Origin: Streptomyces flaveus
Lineage (GTDB): Bacteria; Actinomycetota; Actinomycetes; Streptomycetales; Streptomycetaceae
NCBI RefSeq assembly: GCF_014647675.1
Contig: NZ_BMPQ01000020.1
Location: forward strand, 1 to 50,532
DNA: 50,532 bases
Direction: 5' to 3'
This document shows positions 7,958 to 15,411 of this stretch, one piece after another (positions within the stretch are counted from its first letter, which is position 1; each line of letters starts with the position of its first letter). The translations under genes were made by a program, and so were the position numbers. Below the pieces are notes generated by a model. That model was not told the DNA's origin. It searched no databases and saw only the letters and a list, made by a program, of their open reading frames with translations.

Positions 7958-8787
7958 AGACCGGCAAAGGCGTCCGTGCGGGCCAATACTTCGCCCTCCT
8001 CGCGTACCTCGTCTTCCTCGCCTTCCCCTTCCTCTGGCTGATCTCCACCGCCTTCAAGCCGGCGCGCGAACTGGGGAGCCTGCACCCCACCTGGATCCCG
8101 AAGGACCCCACGCTCGCCAACTTCCGGCAGGCCTTCGACGAGCAGCCGCTGCTGGACGCCGCGCTCAACTCCCTGGTCGCGGCCGTAGGCGCGGCGCTGA
8201 TCGCCGTACTGATCGCGACCCCGATGGCGTACATCATGGCCCGGCACCGCACACGGCTGGCGAAGGCCGCGACCGGCTGGGTCGTGGTCAGCCAGGCGTT
8301 CCCGTTCGTCCTGCTGATCATCCCGCTGTTCCTGGTCCTGAAGAGCCTGCGGCTGATCAACTCCGTACCGGGTCTGATCATGGTGTACGTGGTCTGGGCG
8401 CTGCCGTTCGCGCTGTGGATGCTCGTCGGATACGTACGGGCCGTGCCTGCCGAGCTGGAGGAGGCCGCGGCGGTGGACGGCGCGGGAAAGGCACGCACCC
8501 TGGTCTCGATCACTGCGCCGCTGCTCGCGCCGGGCATCGTGGCCACGGCACTGTTCGCGTTCATCAGCGCGTGGAACGAGTTCTTCTTCGCGCTGATCCT
8601 TCTCAAGACCCCGGAGAAACAGACCCTGCCGGTCGTCCTCACGCACTTCCTCGGCGCGGAGGGCGTGGCGGACCTCGGACCACTGGCGGCAGCCGCGTTC
8701 CTCGCGACCCTGCCGTCACTGGTCGTCTTCGCGATCATCCAGAAGCGGATCACGGGCGGCATGCTCGCCGGGGCGGTGAAGAGCTGA
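7954..8787 (+). CDS. Carbohydrate ABC transporter permease (MalG/UgpE-type)
   Basis: Second permease of the same CUT1 importer, 277 residues, six predicted membrane segments starting FALLAYLVFLAFPFLWLIST. The family N-terminal block STAFKPARELG and the EAA loop ELEEAAAVDGAGKARTLVSI are present. It starts with GTG 7954 overlapping the upstream stop, and its own stop overlaps the ATG of the binding protein by one base. No ATPase gene is present, consistent with the shared MsiK-type ATPase used by many Streptomyces sugar importers. Confidence 0.93.
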   Translation: MKTGKGVRAGQYFALLAYLVFLAFPFLWLISTAFKPARELGSLHPTWIPKDPTLANFRQAFDEQPLLDAALNSLVAAVGAALIAVLIATPMAYIMARHRTRLAKAATGWVVVSQAFPFVLLIIPLFLVLKSLRLINSVPGLIMVYVVWALPFALWMLVGYVRAVPAELEEAAAVDGAGKARTLVSITAPLLAPGIVATALFAFISAWNEFFFALILLKTPEKQTLPVVLTHFLGAEGVADLGPLAAAAFLATLPSLVVFAIIQKRITGGMLAGAVKS

Positions 8788-10076
8788 TGCGCAGGAGACC
8801 GCTCGTGGTATTGGCGGTGGTGCTGGGCCTGGTGATCAGTGGCTGCACCAGCGACGACAGCGGCTCGGAGGACGGCCGCATCACCCTCCGCTTCCAGTCC
8901 CTCGCCTGGCAGCAGGAATCCGTCGACGCCAACAAGGAGCTGGTGAAGGAGTGGAACGCCACGCATCCGGGCGTCAAGGTCGAGTATGTACAGGGGACTT
9001 GGGAGAGCGTCCACGACCAGCTGCTCACCTCCTTCGAGGGCGGCGAGGCTCCGGACATCATCCATGACGCCTCGGACGACCTCGCGGACTTCGCGTACGG
9101 CGGGTATCTCGCCGATCTGACCGACCTTCTCCCCGAGCGACTCAAGTCCGATATTCCGCAGCGCAGTTGGGAGACGGCGACGTTCGGGGAGGGGATCTAT
9201 GGGGTGCCGTTCCTCCAGGAGCCGCGAATCCTGATCGCCAACGCCAAATGGCTCAAGGAGTCCGGCGTACGCATTCCCACGCCCGAAAGGCCTTGGAGCT
9301 GGGGCGAGTTCAGGGAGATCACCGACGAACTGAGCAACGGGGACGGCAAGTACTGCGTGGCCTGGCCGCTCAAGGAGCCCGTCTCGGCCACGCTCAACCT
9401 GTCACTGTCGACCGGTGGGCAGCTGTTCCACCAAGGCACGGACGGCAAGGTGAAGATCCGCTTCGACGAGGCCGACGAGGTGGTGCCAGAGACCATCCAC
9501 GACCAGGTCAACACCGATGGCAGCGCGCCGAGTTCGACGCTCGGCAGCAGCGGCTCCGACACACTCCCCGGCTTCTTCGGCGGCAGATACGCGATGGTGC
9601 CGCTCGGCTTCTCGTACCGGCAGCAGATCGTGCAGCAGGCACCCAAGGGCTTCGACTGGCAGGTGCTGCCCGCACCGGCCGGCGCCGACGGGCTCGCCCA
9701 GGGAGTGAGTCCGCAGACGCTGTCCATCGCGGAGGACAGCCCGAACAAGGAGCAGGCCGCAGAGTTCATCGACTTCCTGCTGCGGCCCGAGAACATGGTC
9801 CGGCTCGCGCTCGGCGACTGGATGCTGCCCACGGGCACCGAGGCACTCAAGGACCCGGCGCTGCACACGACCGAGCACGACTGGGCCACCGGAACGGCCC
9901 TCGCCGCCCACCTCCGCTCGGCCCCGGCGCAGTCCGTACGCGGCTATCCCGAGTGGAAGGACAAGATCGCGACACCTGCGTTCCAGGAGTACTACAGCGG
10001 GGCGATCGGCCTGGACGAGCTGCGCGGGCGCCTGGTGGAGGACGGGAACCTGGTGCTCAAGCGCTATCAGAGGTGA
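8787..10076 (+). CDS. Carbohydrate ABC transporter substrate-binding lipoprotein
   Basis: Family 1 extracellular solute-binding protein, 429 residues. The signal sequence MRRRPLVVLAVVLGLVISGC ends in the lipobox VISGC, so it is a predicted lipoprotein. The mature protein shows the usual order: ITLRFQSLAWQQESVDANKE, HPGVKVEYVQGTWESVHDQL, then GGEAPDIIHDAS. Gene order permease, permease, binding protein is the reverse of the more common arrangement but occurs in this family. The ligand is unknown. Confidence 0.92.
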   Translation: MRRRPLVVLAVVLGLVISGCTSDDSGSEDGRITLRFQSLAWQQESVDANKELVKEWNATHPGVKVEYVQGTWESVHDQLLTSFEGGEAPDIIHDASDDLADFAYGGYLADLTDLLPERLKSDIPQRSWETATFGEGIYGVPFLQEPRILIANAKWLKESGVRIPTPERPWSWGEFREITDELSNGDGKYCVAWPLKEPVSATLNLSLSTGGQLFHQGTDGKVKIRFDEADEVVPETIHDQVNTDGSAPSSTLGSSGSDTLPGFFGGRYAMVPLGFSYRQQIVQQAPKGFDWQVLPAPAGADGLAQGVSPQTLSIAEDSPNKEQAAEFIDFLLRPENMVRLALGDWMLPTGTEALKDPALHTTEHDWATGTALAAHLRSAPAQSVRGYPEWKDKIATPAFQEYYSGAIGLDELRGRLVEDGNLVLKRYQR

Positions 10077-10609
10077 CGGAAGGCGATGGCCATCGATCCG
10101 ATCGGCGGTCACGGTGTCTCTGGTGTGCGTCGTGATTTTCAGCATTTTCGTACTGGCCGGAATTGGAGGAGCAGACAGGGCGTCAGGACGCGCCTCGACG
10201 GCCGCACGAACCGGGGAGACACCGGATTCGACTACGGTTTGGGGGGCAAGCTCGTGTGCGTCAAGCCGCTGGACGAGGAGGTCGCCGTCTTCAACGGCAC
10301 CCTCGACAGCAAGGAGCCGCTGCTCACGTTCGGCCCTTCTGGGGACCGGGTGTGGTTCTGAGATCCGCGGCGGACTGAATCTCTCTCGGCACGGCTCGAG
10401 GACGTCGTCGTGACCGAGACCAGGAAGGGCAGTTGCGGCTGACGTCTGCCCGGCGGAGGGCGATGCGTCCTGCACTTGGAGATGTCACTGTCACCCAGCC
10501 GGAGCGCCCGGCGTGCGCCCGGCGGGCCTCTACACCACCTTGACCGGGCTTATGGCCTGCCGCATGCTCATAACATCCGTAGCACGGTGCGCTGTTGAAG
10601 GCGGGGGCC
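10077..10609 (+). other. Long intergenic region with degraded coding remnants and upstream region of the radical SAM gene
   Basis: No intact gene. From 10114 a frame encodes a signal- or membrane-like stretch (SLVCVVIFSIFVLAGIG). A different frame ending at 10361 has normal Streptomyces third-position GC and reads like a real C-terminus (KLVCVKPLDEEVAVFNGTLD). A third short tail ends at 10440 (RLEDVVVTETRKGSCG). I read these as remnants of one or more broken genes. At 10541 TTGACC with CATGCT 17 bases downstream is a weak candidate promoter for the radical SAM gene. Confidence 0.4.
10086..10361 (+). pseudogene. Remnant of an unidentified gene, frameshifted
   Basis: The last 45 codons of this frame (from about 10228) use C or G at nearly every third position and encode a plausible folded C-terminus ending GPSGDRVWF. 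The part before it is low in third-position GC, and its likely membrane-anchor coding lies in the next frame (from 10114). A frameshift near 10200 would join them into a protein of about 80 residues with an N-terminal anchor. It lies ten bases after the sugar-binding protein stop. I do not recognise the family. Confidence 0.35.
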
Positions 10610-12133
10610 ATGGAGAGCAGCGATGTCCGGCACGCACTTCTGGTCGCACCTTCCTATGATCACAACGAATACCTCGGGGCGGAGAGCCTGGGAATCCGCT
10701 CCGTGGCGGCGGCCCTCCTCCGAGAGGGGGCGCAGGTTGCGGTGGTCGACGAATGTCCGGCCAAGCCCTCCACGGAGATCCTTGATCTGGCCCGTCAGGC
10801 CTCGTTGATCGGGATCGGGGTGCTGTTCACCAGGCAAATTCCGGACGCCCTGGCCCTGGCCCGAAAATTCCGGTCGGCGGCACCTCAGGCCCATATCACG
10901 ATCGGCGGGCAAGGCACGTTCTCGCTCTGGGCCCGCATGCTCGAAGAATGTGACGCTCTGGATTCCGCCTGCCTCAATGAGGCCGAGGAGTCCGTCGCCG
11001 AGTTATGGCGCCATGTCACCAGGGGCAAAGGCCTGAAGGGCGTCCGAGGGACTTACGTCAGGCTGGACGAGGGGCTGGTGTTCACCGGCCCCAGGCCCCC
11101 GACGGAGGATCTCGATGGGCTGCCTCTTCCGTTCCGGGGAGGCCGCGAGGCAGCGTACGCCGACAGCCACGTGACGATGTGCACCAGCCGGGGTTGTGCG
11201 GCCCACTGCTCGTTCTGCCAGTCGGGAAACTACGCGAACCGCCACCCCGGGGCACCACGCTGGCGGTACCGGTCGGCGGAGCATGTGGTAGCCGAGATCA
11301 AGCATCTTCAACAGACTTACGGCGCCCGCATGTTCAGCTTCGTCGACGACGACTTCCTGGGCGGCGACAGCCGCGGGGTCCAGCGGGCCCATGAGATCGC
11401 CGGCCTGATCAGGAAGCATGAGCTGGACATCAAGTTCGCCATCGAGTGCCGCATCAGCGAGCTGGAAGAAACAGTGCTGATGACGCTGCGGGAGGTCGGG
11501 CTGCGCCATGTTCTGATCGGTGTCGAGTCGGCGAACGACAAGGACATACGGCTGTACGCGAAGCGCACCACCCCTCAGCAGGCGGCCGACGCCATCGCCC
11601 TGCTCAGGAAGGCCGACATCGAATTCTCGGTAGGCTTCATCATGTTCCAGCCGTTGTCCGGCCTTGACGGCATCCGCACGAATATCGACTTCCTCCTCGA
11701 AAACAACGTGGGCAGCTACCGGAGGGTCGTGAACCGGCTGGAGGTCTACCCTGGTTCACCCCTTCTCGGCTACTTCAGGCGAAAGCAGGTCGACTTCCGT
11801 GAAGATGCCTACCGCATGTACTACGATTTCGCGGATCCTCAGGTAGCCGCCCTCTACGACGCGTTCGTCAGGGTACTCAGGCCGTTCGAGGAGCTGGAGA
11901 CTCTCGCAGCCAAGGCTCTGTTCCGACTGCGCGCTCAGGAAGGACCGGCCGAGATGCGTGCCCCCCGCCACGCCACGAAGGTGGCTGACGACGTCACGCG
12001 CGCCCTGCTGGAGACCGCCCTTCACTGCCTCCAAGCTGTCGAGGACGGACGGATTCAGGCCTGCGAAACCGAGATAGCAGCCCACACCAATAGTCGCCTG
12101 ACCGAATTGCGAAAAGCTGTTGCGTCACTGTGA
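10610..12133 (+). CDS. Cobalamin-binding-type radical SAM enzyme
   Basis: About 507 residues. Residues 1-150 resemble the Rossmann-like B12-binding domain of class B radical SAM enzymes (HALLVAPSYDHNEYLG, later ITIGGQGTFS); no DxHxxG base-off His motif is seen. The radical SAM core follows, with cluster ligands C196, C200 and C203 in GCAAHCSFC, then FSFVDDDFLGG and LIGVESANDKDI. About 100 C-terminal residues form a separate helical tail. ATG 10610 is preferred; TTG 10595 is in frame. Leu132 is a TTA codon (11003-11005), which implies bldA dependence. Thirty-three bases downstream lies a small peptide ORF, so a peptide-modifying role is likely but inferred. The reaction (methylation, cyclisation or other) is unknown. 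Confidence 0.88.
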   Translation: MESSDVRHALLVAPSYDHNEYLGAESLGIRSVAAALLREGAQVAVVDECPAKPSTEILDLARQASLIGIGVLFTRQIPDALALARKFRSAAPQAHITIGGQGTFSLWARMLEECDALDSACLNEAEESVAELWRHVTRGKGLKGVRGTYVRLDEGLVFTGPRPPTEDLDGLPLPFRGGREAAYADSHVTMCTSRGCAAHCSFCQSGNYANRHPGAPRWRYRSAEHVVAEIKHLQQTYGARMFSFVDDDFLGGDSRGVQRAHEIAGLIRKHELDIKFAIECRISELEETVLMTLREVGLRHVLIGVESANDKDIRLYAKRTTPQQAADAIALLRKADIEFSVGFIMFQPLSGLDGIRTNIDFLLENNVGSYRRVVNRLEVYPGSPLLGYFRRKQVDFREDAYRMYYDFADPQVAALYDAFVRVLRPFEELETLAAKALFRLRAQEGPAEMRAPRHATKVADDVTRALLETALHCLQAVEDGRIQACETEIAAHTNSRLTELRKAVASL

Positions 12134-12166
12134 AAACCAGGCGAACAACCACAGGAGGTGGATTCC

Positions 12167-12322
12167 ATGTGGGTACACGGCAACGGCGGCGGTGACGACC
12201 CGGGCGGAAAATCTCCGGACAATCCTGATGACTTATTTCCGGTGGCCACGAGAACCATACACATTCCGGAGGGAAGGGAGGTGGGTCACATGTGGGTGAA
12301 CGGCAATGGCGGCGGCGGCTGA
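12167..12322 (+). CDS. Small peptide with MWVxGNGGG motif at both ends; candidate RiPP precursor
   Basis: Fifty-one codons, starting MWVHGNGGGDDPGG and ending GHMWVNGNGGGG. The Shine-Dalgarno GGAGG (12154-12158) lies eight bases before ATG. The motif is duplicated at DNA level together with its Shine-Dalgarno: a second GGAGG (12277-12281) lies eight bases before the in-frame ATG 12290. Leu23 is TTA (12233-12235), upstream of the second ATG. The middle (PDNPDDLFPVATRTIHIPEG) is acidic and Pro-rich. It follows a radical SAM gene by 33 bases and precedes an HExxH peptidase gene. A radical-SAM-modified precursor with core MWVNGNGGGG is my inference; I recognise no known class. It is too short for routine ORF calling. 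Confidence 0.68.
   Translation: MWVHGNGGGDDPGGKSPDNPDDLFPVATRTIHIPEGREVGHMWVNGNGGGG
12290..12322 (+). CDS. Possible internally initiated 10-residue peptide MWVNGNGGGG
   Basis: Second ATG inside the preceding ORF, same frame and stop. It has its own AGGGAGGTG eight bases upstream, a spacing identical to that of the outer start. If used, it would give MWVNGNGGGG directly, without a leader and without passing the TTA codon. Evidence is limited to the duplicated initiation signal; ribosome profiling or peptide detection would decide. Confidence 0.35.
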   Translation: MWVNGNGGGG

Positions 12323-12338
12323 CGGCCGAATTGAGCGA

Positions 12339-12386
12339 CGGTCTGACGGAGCTCCGATAAGCTACGATAGGAGTCCCGTCAGACCG
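12339..12386 (+). terminator. Strong hairpin after the peptide ORF: terminator or attenuator
   Basis: An 11-base perfect inverted repeat (12339-12349 CGGTCTGACGG with 12376-12386). A further inner pairing CTCC/GGAG encloses the loop GATAAGCTACGATA. It begins 16 bases after the peptide stop. No T-run follows. A partial terminator here would give a short abundant peptide transcript and less of the downstream genes, as seen in several peptide clusters. Confidence 0.6.
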
Positions 12387-12430
12387 GGGCGGTTACGGAT
12401 GCCGAAACAAGGCGAGGGGGCCTTTCAGCC

Positions 12431-13591
12431 ATGCAATTTTCCGAATACCTGTTCGGAGGAATTTATCTCAGTGCCTGCCGTTTCGCAAACATTGAACGCT
12501 TTGCTTCCTATGTGACTGACTTTATGGGCTCCGACGCTCGCGCCGACTCCGCGTCGGAGGCCGCGCGCATCCTCCAGGAAGCCGCCGGGCGTCTCGACTC
12601 GGCAGCCGAATCAGTCCTTTCCACCGAGGAGGACGCCGAGCGCAGACTCATCGCACGCGACCTCCGACTCGTGGCCGAGTCGGAACTCGAACGAGTCGAC
12701 GACTTCGCCTCGGTGGAAGAGCGGCTGGATCGCTTCGGGCCGCAGGTCCAGTCCGTCCTGGTGGACCTCGGGCTGGACGTGAGGGATGCACCCCTGCGCA
12801 TCGTTGACGTGTTTCCCGAGCCGTTCCACCGCTTCGGCTGGTCGGCCTTCGCGCCGGACCTCGAAGACGAAGAGAATTTCGACATCCCTCGCGGAGTGTA
12901 CTTCCGCCGGGACAAACTGCGCCCCTTCTACAGTGAGGCGCTCTTCGCGCACGAAGTGGTCCACACAGTCACCGGCCGTATCGACCCCGATATCTTCGCC
13001 ATGGGACTGGAGGAGGGAATCGCCGAGATTCTCGGCACCTGCTACGCGGGCTCCTCCATTCTTCCTGAAGAAGTGCTCGGAAACATTCTCGTCCACGGCC
13101 GGCACGGCGTGGAAAGGCCGAAATTGTGGTCGGTGTATCTGAACCACACGCGGCAGGCCAGTCTGCTCTACGACCGCTTCGGGCTCGAAGGTCTCGCCGA
13201 ACTGATCAGGCGTGGCCGAAAAGCCATCCACGACGCGGAGCATGCCGTGCTGACCGGGCAGGTGGAACAGCTCGACCTCCCCAGGGGAAAAACCGATCCC
13301 AAGACGTCCAGGGTTCTTGATTTCGCGTGCCGGGGATATCTGTCCACGCATGTCTTCTCACCACTCGAATGTCTGTTGCTGCTCAGCGTCCGCAAGGGGC
13401 TGACGGTGGAGCGGATCTGCGCGGACGCCGGAGTGGACCTGACGGTGGGGGCACCCCTGCTGGAACGGCTCGGCGCAGAATCGGCCCTGTTCGTCCAGGA
13501 CGGAGACCGGATCGCGTACTCCAACATGGAGCGCTATCTGCACGCGGAGGAAGAATCTGTCGCGGCGATCATCCGCTACCTGCCGCGCTGA
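12431..13591 (+). CDS. HExxH metallopeptidase-like protein of unknown family
   Basis: 386 residues from ATG 12431. Residues 25-130 are helical and acidic. A zinc-peptidase signature follows: H174-EVV-H178 in LFAHEVVHTVTGR, then LEEGIAEI with E195 as likely third ligand, the gluzincin-like HExxH-(n)-EGxA pattern. The last 80 residues (FSPLECLLLLSVRKGLTVER) look like a winged-helix-type domain. It lies between the peptide ORF and a membrane protein, so it may cleave the peptide; this is inference. The first 30 codons have low third-position GC; ATG 12524 is an alternative start, and a 14-codon frame with its own GGAGGA sits at 12471-12515. No signal peptide, so probably cytoplasmic. Confidence 0.8.
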   Translation: MQFSEYLFGGIYLSACRFANIERFASYVTDFMGSDARADSASEAARILQEAAGRLDSAAESVLSTEEDAERRLIARDLRLVAESELERVDDFASVEERLDRFGPQVQSVLVDLGLDVRDAPLRIVDVFPEPFHRFGWSAFAPDLEDEENFDIPRGVYFRRDKLRPFYSEALFAHEVVHTVTGRIDPDIFAMGLEEGIAEILGTCYAGSSILPEEVLGNILVHGRHGVERPKLWSVYLNHTRQASLLYDRFGLEGLAELIRRGRKAIHDAEHAVLTGQVEQLDLPRGKTDPKTSRVLDFACRGYLSTHVFSPLECLLLLSVRKGLTVERICADAGVDLTVGAPLLERLGAESALFVQDGDRIAYSNMERYLHAEEESVAAIIRYLPR

Positions 13592-13627
13592 CGTCCCGCA
13601 CGTCGACGAAGGACGAAGGGGGAGATC

Positions 13628-14803
13628 GTGGGGTCACCTACCGGGCCGCCGGGTTCCCGTCGCACTCTCGGTGGTGCGCTGACGGATCTGTACCGCAGCC
13701 GTGGGCTGCTCCTCGGTCTCCTCGCGGTGGCCGTGGGCATCATTCTCATGATCACCGTGCCGCAGGAAACTGTCTACATAGTCCGTGACGCGGACGGCCA
13801 GTACGTCATCAACAAAGGCGCCGAGAACCTTCAGAGTCGCCTACATCTGTTCGACATCGGTAACGCCATCTTCCAGACCGGCCTGGTCATCGTGCTCTTC
13901 CAGGTACTGCTCAACCAGATCGCGGACGACCGCTTCGTCGAGCAGGTCAAGAGCGTCATGGACACTGAGCGGGAAATGGTCCGCGAAGCGGTGGTCCGGT
14001 CCATGGCGGTCGGCAGGCACATAAACTCGCTGGAGCTGTCGCCTGCCGAACTGGATCGGGTCATCGAGAGCGCTGTGCGACTCCGCTCGGGCAGCTCGGA
14101 ACTCGGCTCCGTGGTGGCCCGCAAATTACGCCTGGGAGTCTTCGACTCGGAGGAGATCTGGCACAACCTCGTGGTCCGCGCCGAAATCCTGGAGATCGAG
14201 CGCGCGGCACCAGGGGGCAGGGACCACGACTACTACGTCGTCTATTTCCAGTTCGGCTACCACACCAACAACACACGCCGCACACGGTTCGCCTTCAAAG
14301 TGGCGACCTGGGGGGAGGAGTACGACAGAACGCTCCGTGCCCAGGATCTGGGCGGGGTCTGGCGCCTCCCCTCCTCGGGCGAGTTCGACGCGGACTGGAC
14401 CGACGGTTTCTCGCTCACTTCCGTGTCGTTCGCGGGCCGTTCAGTGCCGGTCGGGGTGAACGAGGCCGAGCGTGAGTTCTTCGTCCATGTCCCGGTCGAC
14501 GAGTTCGAGGACGCTGAGAGCATCAGGGTCCAGTACTCCTTCGTGGCCAAGGTGCGGGCGGACGGCAATCTGCTCAGCTTCGAGGTACCGAGACCGACCT
14601 TCGGCGCGAACTACTCGGTGAGCGTGGGGGTGAACGACATCGACAGCATCAGAGCCCTCGACTACTTCGGAGCCACCCGGCCGGCCTCCGTCGACTACAG
14701 CCCGGGGCTCACGGCGACGCGTGTCGTCAGCGTCAGCATCGACGACTGGATCCTGCCCAAGGCAGGCATGGTGCTGGTGTGGAAACGAGGTGCTGCCTCC
14801 TGA
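13628..14803 (+). CDS. Two-helix membrane protein of unknown function
   Basis: 391 residues from GTG 13628, preceded by GGGGGAG. Hydrophobic segments lie at about residues 26-44 (LLLGLLAVAVGIILMITV) and 77-97 (GNAIFQTGLVIVLFQVLL), with a short loop between. About 290 soluble residues follow, the second half beta-rich (YYVVYFQFGYHTNN, VSIDDWILPKAGMVLVW). I recognise no family and no transporter, kinase or protease motif. Leu167 is a TTA codon (14126-14128). It is 36 bases after the metallopeptidase gene and likely co-transcribed with it. Roles in immunity, export or sensing of the peptide are possible and untested. Confidence 0.75.
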   Translation: MGSPTGPPGSRRTLGGALTDLYRSRGLLLGLLAVAVGIILMITVPQETVYIVRDADGQYVINKGAENLQSRLHLFDIGNAIFQTGLVIVLFQVLLNQIADDRFVEQVKSVMDTEREMVREAVVRSMAVGRHINSLELSPAELDRVIESAVRLRSGSSELGSVVARKLRLGVFDSEEIWHNLVVRAEILEIERAAPGGRDHDYYVVYFQFGYHTNNTRRTRFAFKVATWGEEYDRTLRAQDLGGVWRLPSSGEFDADWTDGFSLTSVSFAGRSVPVGVNEAEREFFVHVPVDEFEDAESIRVQYSFVAKVRADGNLLSFEVPRPTFGANYSVSVGVNDIDSIRALDYFGATRPASVDYSPGLTATRVVSVSIDDWILPKAGMVLVWKRGAAS

Positions 14804-14819
14804 TCCACCTGATCAGGAG
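14797..14819. terminator. Bidirectional terminator hairpin
   Basis: Perfect nine-base inverted repeat CTCCTGATC / GATCAGGAG with a five-base loop, containing the stop codon of the membrane-protein gene. It lies between convergent genes and probably ends both transcripts. Confidence 0.6.
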
Positions 14820-14868
14820 AAAGTCTTCCGCGATGCCCCAGGTGCCCCAGGAGGTTGGCGTTCTCTGC

Positions 14869-15411
14869 CTACCGCAGCAAATCATCAGGGCAGTCGGAAA
14901 CCCGATGCAGACGACGCCCGGCGGCCACCATCCGGCCGAGCAGTTCATGGCCGGCCACGGCAGTCACCAGCCCCTCTACGACAGCTTCGTTCATGAGGTC
15001 GAAGGTCTCCTTCGTGGTGATGCCCCGCCGTCGCGTGAAGGCGGCCGCCGACCGGTCGTCCGTGATCCACACCGAATCGCGGAACTCAGGGCGCTTGATG
15101 ATCAGTGCGCAGGTCTCGGCCTCGCCGAGGTGTTTGGTCGGCACCGACGCCACACCGCCGAAGACCGCTCGGCGTAGACGGTCGACCTCGGCGATCTCGT
15201 CGAGGTCCGTGATGGTGATCGGCTCGCCGAGCATGCCGACCGCCACGATGTCCCGTAACCGGGGAAGGTAGGCGGCGGACTGCTCGGCCTCGTGGGCCAC
15301 GGCCTCGGTCCAGCGGCCGCGGCCGTCGAGCAGTTTCTCCAGCAGGGGTACGCGGTCGACGGCCGCGAAGTTGCACAGGACAGTGTTGTCCGGGAACCAG
15401 CAGATTCTCAT
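14869..15411 (-). CDS. PIN-domain protein, toxin-like nuclease
   Basis: 180 residues with the acidic arrangement of PIN-domain RNases: D8 in FPDNTVLCNFAAV, E97 in HLGEAETCALI, and D118/D119 in WITDDRSAAAFTRRRG. The ATG overlaps the stop of the upstream XRE/ImmA gene (ATGA), so the two are translationally coupled. That pairing suggests a toxin (PIN) with an antitoxin or regulator (XRE-ImmA). Leu52 is a TTA codon (15256-15258). The target RNA cannot be inferred. The C-terminal 40 residues after the PIN core are unassigned. Confidence 0.8.
   Translation of the reverse strand: MRICWFPDNTVLCNFAAVDRVPLLEKLLDGRGRWTEAVAHEAEQSAAYLPRLRDIVAVGMLGEPITITDLDEIAEVDRLRRAVFGGVASVPTKHLGEAETCALIIKRPEFRDSVWITDDRSAAAFTRRRGITTKETFDLMNEAVVEGLVTAVAGHELLGRMVAAGRRLHRVSDCPDDLLR

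Noticed and set aside
9166..10135. 322-codon plus-strand frame overlapping the sugar-binding protein
   Set aside because: Same-strand shadow in another frame: Arg/Gly/Ala-rich, no Shine-Dalgarno, contradicted by the lipoprotein reading frame.
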